DNA from: Thiofaba sp049322715
Lineage (GTDB): Bacteria; Pseudomonadota; Gammaproteobacteria; Halothiobacillales; Halothiobacillaceae
Assembly (NCBI GenBank): GCA_049322715.1
Contig: JBMOQP010000044.1
Coordinates: 124,001 to 188,000, forward strand
Direction of reading: 5' to 3'
DNA length: 64,000 nucleotides
Shown: positions 59,303-64,000 of the stretch, piece by piece
How the letters are laid out: every line of letters starts with the position of its first letter
How positions within the stretch are numbered: position 1 is the stretch's first letter
The notes under the pieces: model-generated
The model's input: the letters and a program-made list of their open reading frames with translations, nothing else
What the model was told of the DNA's origin: nothing
Database searches by the model: none
Made by a program: the position numbers and the translations under genes

Positions 59303-59335
59303 AGTTTTGTGCGTGATCGATAGATTCCGCTTGGG

Positions 59336-59860
59336 CTACATCACCGCCGAACGGATCGGCCGGAAGCGCGTACCCTTGCAGCGCGGACAGGGCGGGACAG
59401 TGGCAGCATGTTCCAGATGGATGATCTCGCCGCAGGCCACGCACTCGAAGGCCCCCTTTGATGCTTCCGCGCCGGCATGCACCGGAGCCCGCTCGCGCTC
59501 CGCCCAGGTCTCCTTCAGGCGCAGCAGCTCGAGGGTGGTGGGGTCGGCGCCGGACAGGGCGCGTTCGAGCAGGCTGCGTTCGGCGACGGTCAGGTCGGTG
59601 TCCATCCACTGCTTCGCCCCGACCTCGGCCTGCATCATGGTCAGCGCCACGCCCTCGACATCGCGCTTGAGCGCCGTCGCCACCACCTCCGCCTCCTCGC
59701 GGCTCAGCTCGCCCAGGGTGTAGGCCTGCTCGCGCGCCTTGAGCAGGGCCTCCTCCAGGGTGTGCACCACCCCCTCCCCGGCATGCTGCAGGATCTGGTG
59801 CACGCGCTCGCTCATCGCCCGGTAGCCTTCCCGCAGGCGCCCTTCGAAGTCATTCGGCAT
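59336..59860 (-). CDS. Zinc-ribbon protein of the YbeL (DUF1451) family
   Basis: The 174-residue protein has a long helical N-terminal part (about 1-120, MPNDFEGRLREGYRAMSERVHQIL onward). A C-terminal zinc ribbon has two Cys pairs, FECVACGEIIH and PPCPRCKGTRF. This is the YbeL/DUF1451 family, which also neighbours leuS in other gammaproteobacteria. Function unknown. It diverges from leuS. Confidence 0.85.
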   Translation of the reverse strand: MPNDFEGRLREGYRAMSERVHQILQHAGEGVVHTLEEALLKAREQAYTLGELSREEAEVVATALKRDVEGVALTMMQAEVGAKQWMDTDLTVAERSLLERALSGADPTTLELLRLKETWAERERAPVHAGAEASKGAFECVACGEIIHLEHAATVPPCPRCKGTRFRPIRSAVM

Positions 59861-59883
59861 ATCGCATCTCCTCTCAGGAAATG

Positions 59884-60000
59884 CTGAAAAAATCCATCCA
59901 TGGATTTTTTCAGCTCGTCTCGTCGCGGCACATGTCTGCGGAGGACTCCGCGAAACAACGACTTACGTCGTTGTTCGCGTTGGGGCGTCCTGCCCCCAAA
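59884..60000. repeat. Composite palindromic element upstream of leuS
   Basis: Starting at 59884, a 12-bp stem CTGAAAAAATCC with loop ATCCAT (minus strand ATGGAT) is followed by CTCGTCTCGTCGCGGCAC. Then come a hairpin CGCGAAACAACGAC/GTCGTTGTTCGCG (59949-59979) and TTGGGGC/GCCCCCAA. The same modules occur in inverse order and orientation in the spacer after leuS at 62697-62940. No gene is seen between the zinc-ribbon start and leuS (229 bp). Confidence 0.8.
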
Positions 60001-60089
60001 GGGACCTCATGGGGAGTTAAGCACATGACACGCAAGGAGGGCGGGGCATTTGGTATCCTTGCCCGTCTCGACTTCCAGACCCATCCGCC

Positions 60090-62672
60090 ATGCACGAGCA
60101 GTACAGCCCCAGAGACATCGAACAGGACGCCCAGCAGCGCTGGGAGGCCGCCGGCATCTTCACCGCCAAGGAAGACCCGGCGAAGGAGAAGTTCTACTGC
60201 CTGTCGATGTTCCCCTACCCGAGCGGCAAGCTGCACATGGGGCATGTGCGCAACTACACCATCGGCGACGTGATCGCGCGCTTCCAGCGCATGCACGGCA
60301 GGAACGTGCTGCAGCCGATGGGCTGGGACGCCTTCGGCCTGCCGGCGGAGAACGCGGCGCTGGCCAACAACGTTGCCCCGGCGGCCTGGACCCTTTCAAA
60401 CATCGACTACATGCGCGGCCAGTTGAAGGCGCTGGGCTTCGGCTACGACTGGTCGCGCGAGGTCACCACCTGCCTGCCCGACTACTACCGCTGGGAGCAA
60501 TGGCTGTTCACCCGCCTGATGAAGAAGGGCCTCGCCTACAAGAAGACCGCGGTGGTGAACTGGGACCCGGTCGACCAGACCGTGCTCGCCAACGAGCAGG
60601 TGATCGACGGCCGCGGCTGGCGCTCCGGTGCCCTGGTCGAGCGTCGCGAGATCCCGCAGTGGTTCATCCGCATCACCGACTACGCGGAGCAGCTGCTCAA
60701 CGACCTCGACACCCTCGAGGGCTGGCCCGAGCAGGTGCGCGCCATGCAGGCCAACTGGATCGGCCGCTCGGTCGGCGTGGAGTTGCACTTCGGCATCGAA
60801 GGCGGTGATCCGCTGACCGTCTACACCACCCGCGCGGACACCCTGATGGGCGTGTCCTACGTCGCCGTCGCCGCCGAGCACCCGCTGGCCAGGCAGGCCG
60901 CCGCGAACAACCCGGAACTGGCCGCCTTCATCGAGGAATGCCGCCACACCAAGGTGGCCGAGGCCGACATGGCAACCCTCGAGAAGAAGGGCCTGCCGCT
61001 CGGCATCGACGCCATCCACCCGATCACAGGCGAGAAGGTGCCGGTCTGGACCGCCAACTTCGTGCTCATGGAATACGGCACCGGCGCGGTCATGGCCGTC
61101 CCGGCGCACGATGCGCGCGACTGGGAGTTCGCCCAGAAATACGGCCTGCCGGTGAACCAGGTCATCGCCCCCGTGACCGGCGAGAGCTTCGACTTCACCC
61201 AGGCCGCCCTGACCGACAAGGGCGTGCTGGTCAACTCCGGCCCGTTCAGCGGCCTGAGTTCGCAGGATGCCATCGATGCCATCGCCGCCCATCTGGAAGA
61301 ACACGGCAAGGGCCACAAGAAGGTCAACTACCGCCTGCGCGACTGGGGCGTTTCCCGCCAGCGCTACTGGGGCTGCCCGATCCCGGTCATCAACTGCAAG
61401 AGCTGCGGCGCGGTGCCGGTGCCCGAGGACCAGCTGCCGGTGGTGCTGCCGCTTGATGTCGAGATGGACGGCCCGCAGTCGCCGATCAAGCGCATGCCGG
61501 AATTCATCCACACCACCTGCCCGGTGTGCGGCGGGCCGGCCGAGCGCGAGACCGACACCTTCGACACCTTCTTCGAGTCAAGCTGGTACTACGCGCGCTA
61601 CACCTCGCCCGACAACGACCAGGCCATGCTGGACGAGCGCGCCAAGTACTGGCTTCCGGTCGACCAGTACATCGGCGGCGTCGAGCACGCCGTGCTGCAC
61701 CTTTTGTACGCGCGCTTCTTCCACAAGCTGCTGCGCGACGAGGGCCTGGTCGAGGGCGACGAGCCGTTCGCCCGCCTGCTTACCCAGGGCATGGTGGTGG
61801 CCGACACCTACTACCGCGAGGACGCCATCGGCAAGAAGACCTGGTACAACCCGGCCGAGGTCGAGGTGGAACGTGACGAGCGCGGCCGCATCACCGGCGC
61901 CAGGCTGATCGCCGACGGCCAGCCGGTCATCGTCGGCGGCACCGAGAAGATGTCCAAGTCCAAGAACAACGGCGTCGACCCGCAGGCCATGATCGACCGC
62001 TACGGCGCGGACACCGTGCGCCTGTTCATGATGTTCGCCGCCCCGCCGGAGCAGATGCTGGAGTGGTCGGACGCGGGCGTGGAGGGTGCCAACCGCTTCC
62101 TGCGCCGCCTGTGGCGCATGGTCGGCGAGCATGTCGCCCAGGGCGCGGCCCCCGCCGTGGACAAGGCGCTGCTTGCCGACGCGCAGAAGGCCGCGCGCCG
62201 CAAGCTGCACGAGACCATCCAGAAGATCACCGACGACATCGGCCGCCGCCAGACTTTCAACACTGCCATCGCCGCAGTGATGGAGCTTCTCAACGAAATC
62301 GGCAAGCTGGACGACGCCGAGCAGAGCCGCGCCGTGCGCCAGGAGGCGCTGGAGGCGACCGTGCTGATGCTCTCCCCGATCGTGCCGCACATCGCCGAAA
62401 CGCTTTGGAACGCCCTCGGCCACGAGGGGCTCGTCGCCACCGCCGCCTGGCCGGTGGTCGATCAGGACGCGCTGGTGCGCGACGCCATCACCCTCGCGGT
62501 GCAGGTCAACGGCAAGCTGCGCGGACAGGTCGAGGTTCCGGTGGACGCCTCGCGCGAGGCGATCGAGCAGGCCGCGCTGGCGGATGCCAACGTGCGGCAC
62601 TTCCTCGAAGGCAAGAGCGTGAAGAAGGTCATCGTCGTGCCGGGCCGCCTGATCAACCTGGTGGCGGGTTGA
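60090..62672 (+). CDS. leuS: Leucyl-tRNA synthetase LeuS
   Basis: LeuS charges tRNA-Leu with leucine. The 860-residue class I synthetase has the HIGH-type motif HMGH at 49-52 within PYPSGKLHMGHVRNYT, the CP1 editing domain (YTTRADTLMGVSYVA, EYGTGAVMAVPAHD), and KMSKS at 620-624. The C-terminal anticodon and tail domains end KVIVVPGRLINLVAG. Length is normal. It is flanked on both sides by inverted copies of the same composite palindrome. Confidence 0.97.
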   Translation: MHEQYSPRDIEQDAQQRWEAAGIFTAKEDPAKEKFYCLSMFPYPSGKLHMGHVRNYTIGDVIARFQRMHGRNVLQPMGWDAFGLPAENAALANNVAPAAWTLSNIDYMRGQLKALGFGYDWSREVTTCLPDYYRWEQWLFTRLMKKGLAYKKTAVVNWDPVDQTVLANEQVIDGRGWRSGALVERREIPQWFIRITDYAEQLLNDLDTLEGWPEQVRAMQANWIGRSVGVELHFGIEGGDPLTVYTTRADTLMGVSYVAVAAEHPLARQAAANNPELAAFIEECRHTKVAEADMATLEKKGLPLGIDAIHPITGEKVPVWTANFVLMEYGTGAVMAVPAHDARDWEFAQKYGLPVNQVIAPVTGESFDFTQAALTDKGVLVNSGPFSGLSSQDAIDAIAAHLEEHGKGHKKVNYRLRDWGVSRQRYWGCPIPVINCKSCGAVPVPEDQLPVVLPLDVEMDGPQSPIKRMPEFIHTTCPVCGGPAERETDTFDTFFESSWYYARYTSPDNDQAMLDERAKYWLPVDQYIGGVEHAVLHLLYARFFHKLLRDEGLVEGDEPFARLLTQGMVVADTYYREDAIGKKTWYNPAEVEVERDERGRITGARLIADGQPVIVGGTEKMSKSKNNGVDPQAMIDRYGADTVRLFMMFAAPPEQMLEWSDAGVEGANRFLRRLWRMVGEHVAQGAAPAVDKALLADAQKAARRKLHETIQKITDDIGRRQTFNTAIAAVMELLNEIGKLDDAEQSRAVRQEALEATVLMLSPIVPHIAETLWNALGHEGLVATAAWPVVDQDALVRDAITLAVQVNGKLRGQVEVPVDASREAIEQAALADANVRHFLEGKSVKKVIVVPGRLINLVAG

Positions 62673-62696
62673 AACTCTCCTCCCCCTTGGCGGGAG

Positions 62697-62940
62697 GCGG
62701 CTTGGGGCAGGATGCCCCAACGCGAACAACGACTTTTGTCGCTGTTCGCGGAGGCCGTCGCGGCTGGACACATCCCTGTGTCCAGCCCTCCGGGGAACGC
62801 TTAACGCGGGCTATCGCCAGCTTCGCGTTAAGCTGGCGTAAGCCCGCGTTCCATCGTTGTTCCCATACAACGAGGTTGGCGTGCGCCGCGACGTGCCGAG
62901 CTGAATCCATCCAAGGATGGATGGATTCAGCAGCAAACAG
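62697..62940. repeat. Composite palindromic element between leuS and lptE
   Basis: In order: TTGGGGCA/TGCCCCAA (62702-62720); CGCGAACAACGAC/GTCGCTGTTCGCG (62721-62750); 10-bp stem GGCTGGACAC with loop ATCCCT, minus strand AGGGAT (62762-62787); GAACGC and AAGCTGGCG modules shared with 14550; CGTTGT/ACAACG around 62840-62870; and a 13-bp stem GCTGAATCCATCC with loop AAGGAT (62900-62931). It is a longer inverse version of 59884-60000 and shares its centre with 47837-47907. In many relatives leuS and lptE nearly touch, so this array looks inserted. No gene is seen here. Confidence 0.83.
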
Positions 62941-62954
62941 CCAGGAGAGGGGGA

Positions 62955-63482
62955 ATGAGCGCAAAAAACACTGACCACATCCGAGTCTCGCGCCGAACCG
63001 TCCTTCTCGGACTGTTGGGTCTCGGCCTCTCCGCCTGCGGCTTCCAGCCGCGCGGCATGGTCGAATTGCCGCCCGTCCTGCAGCGAGTCCACCTCGGCGG
63101 CCGCCTTCCCGACCGCGGCCTGGCCAGCGCCCTCGAGCGCCTGCTGCGGCAGAACGGCGGCGAGCTGGTGAGCGATGCGCGCGAGGCCAGCCTGCGCCTG
63201 ACCGTCACCGACTACGGCACCAGCCGCCGCCAGGTCGTGCTCGACCCCCGTGCCCGCTCCCGCGAGGTGGAACTGACCCTGCGGCTGCGGGTGAAGGCCG
63301 AGGATGCGCAGGGCTTGGTGCTACTGGACAACGAGGTGTTCGAGGCCGCCCGCAACATGCATGATGCCCCTGCCAACGTTCTCAGCCGAGGCTCGGAAGA
63401 GGCCCGCCTGCGCGGCGAGATGCAGGAGATCATCGCCCAGGCCCTGCTGGCACGCCTGAGAAGCGTGGCGACCCCGAGGTGA
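62955..63482 (+). CDS. lptE: LPS assembly lipoprotein LptE
   Basis: LptE is the outer-membrane lipoprotein that plugs and assists LptD in LPS insertion. The 175-residue precursor has a basic N-terminus, a hydrophobic stretch and the lipobox LSAC with Cys at 28, followed by the LptE-typical GFQPRG. The rest has the alternating pattern of the LptE alpha/beta fold. Position between leuS and holA is the standard one. Confidence 0.92.
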   Translation: MSAKNTDHIRVSRRTVLLGLLGLGLSACGFQPRGMVELPPVLQRVHLGGRLPDRGLASALERLLRQNGGELVSDAREASLRLTVTDYGTSRRQVVLDPRARSREVELTLRLRVKAEDAQGLVLLDNEVFEAARNMHDAPANVLSRGSEEARLRGEMQEIIAQALLARLRSVATPR

Positions 63483-63489
63483 AGCGGCC

Positions 63490-64000
63490 ATGAAGCTGCG
63501 CGCCGACCAGTTCATCCGCGCCCTTGAGCGTGGCCTGCCGACCGGCATCCTGATCACGGGCGACGAGCCGCAACAGAAGCTCGAGGCGCTCGACCATGCC
63601 CTGGCACTGGGACGGTCAGCCGGCATGGACGAGCGCCTGCGCTTCGAGATCGACAACGGCTTCGACTGGTCCAGCCTGATCGGCGAGTGGGCCGCCCCCT
63701 CCCTGTTTGCCCCTCGCCGCATCTTCGATTTGCGCCTCAACAGCCTGCGCCTGCCCAAGGAGGCGGCCGCCTGGCTGGCATCCGCCGCCAGCGAGCCGCC
63801 CGGCACCAATCTGCTGGTCGCAAGCTGCGCCCGCCTGGAGGCTGCGCAGAAGAAGTCCGCCTGGGTGCAGGCCTTCGAGAAGCACGGCATGTGGCTGGAG
63901 GTGTGGCCGCTCAAGGAGGGCGAGCTGCTGGCGTGGATGGAGCGCCGCCTGCGCGGCCAGGGGCTTGAGGCCGAGCGCGAGGCCCTGCGCCTCCTGGCCG
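63490..64000 (+). CDS. holA: DNA polymerase III delta subunit HolA, partial
   Basis: HolA is the clamp-opening subunit of the DNA polymerase III clamp loader. The first 170 residues are visible: MKLRADQFIRALERGLPTGILITGDEPQQKLEALD, the family RIFDLRLNSLRLPKEAAAWLA and TNLLVASCARLEAAQKKSAWVQAFE. The gene runs off the right edge. It starts 7 bp after the lptE stop, as in the usual leuS-lptE-holA order. Confidence 0.93.
   Translation, partial: MKLRADQFIRALERGLPTGILITGDEPQQKLEALDHALALGRSAGMDERLRFEIDNGFDWSSLIGEWAAPSLFAPRRIFDLRLNSLRLPKEAAAWLASAASEPPGTNLLVASCARLEAAQKKSAWVQAFEKHGMWLEVWPLKEGELLAWMERRLRGQGLEAEREALRLLA

Noticed and set aside
59149..59335. Cobalamin riboswitch or Fur box before the TonB receptor
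   Set aside because: No B12-box core (GCCACTG-type) and no Fur-like GATAAT repeats were found in the spacer; only the hairpin and the 24-bp palindrome stand out.

Overview
The window looks like chromosome from a high-GC proteobacterium, most likely a gammaproteobacterium. Supporting signs are the dcw order mraZ-rsmH-ftsL-ftsI-murE-murF with rnpB just upstream, the hda/perM/purM/purN neighbourhood, miaB-phoH-ybeY-corC-lnt, the ybeL-type zinc-ribbon gene beside leuS-lptE-holA, meso-DAP-type MurE and an LPS assembly lipoprotein. No genus can be named from the sequence alone.

Layout. 1-6440: cell-wall/division operon (minus strand) and RNase P RNA. 6444-10392: an ABC-2 exporter pair, a TRIC/YicG membrane protein and hemN. 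10664-15190: hda, perM, a CDP-alcohol phosphatidyltransferase, purM and purN. 15276-37845: a surface-polysaccharide locus with Wzz, UDP-glucuronate/galacturonate genes, a HEPN/MNT toxin-antitoxin pair, the complete CMP-pseudaminic acid pathway (pseB, C, F, G, H, I), Wzx, Wzy, three putative glycosyltransferases, an initiating phosphoglycosyltransferase, galE and rmlBDAC. A low-GC block from the end of pseI to wzy marks a transferred cassette. 38082-40750: glmS and a MazE/MazF pair. 40922-47193: a TRAP transporter with a gamma-glutamyltransferase-like enzyme, a TauE-type exporter and a divergent Lrp/AsnC regulator. 47367-48682: a ComEA-like protein and a Uma2 nuclease. 48768-54357: miaB to lnt. 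54363-59148: a four-gene envelope/redox cluster with a TonB-dependent receptor. 59336-64000: ybeL-like gene, leuS, lptE and holA.

The most striking content is not a gene. The window is full of modular palindromes, in spacers and also in frame inside conserved genes (murE, lnt twice, glmS, pseG, and across the start of the HEPN gene). Thirteen hairpins read as a perfect stem of variable sequence closing on a loop that fits A-N-G-G-A-(T/G). Twelve have a hexaloop or pentaloop closed by a C-G pair, which is the known shape of CsrA/RsmA RNA-binding sites. The stems vary between copies while the loop is kept. Three copies of one tripartite module (one intergenic, two inside lnt) keep an open frame encoding related peptides. 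Other families are a 182-bp element with about 22-bp terminal inverted repeats in two inverted copies, each ending on a stop codon; a 143-bp element with 17-bp inverted ends at the HEPN start; a 356-bp palindrome island; inverted composite elements flanking leuS; and a 15-unit heptamer tandem repeat against the rnpB promoter.

All calls come from reading the sequence. No database search or folding program was run.
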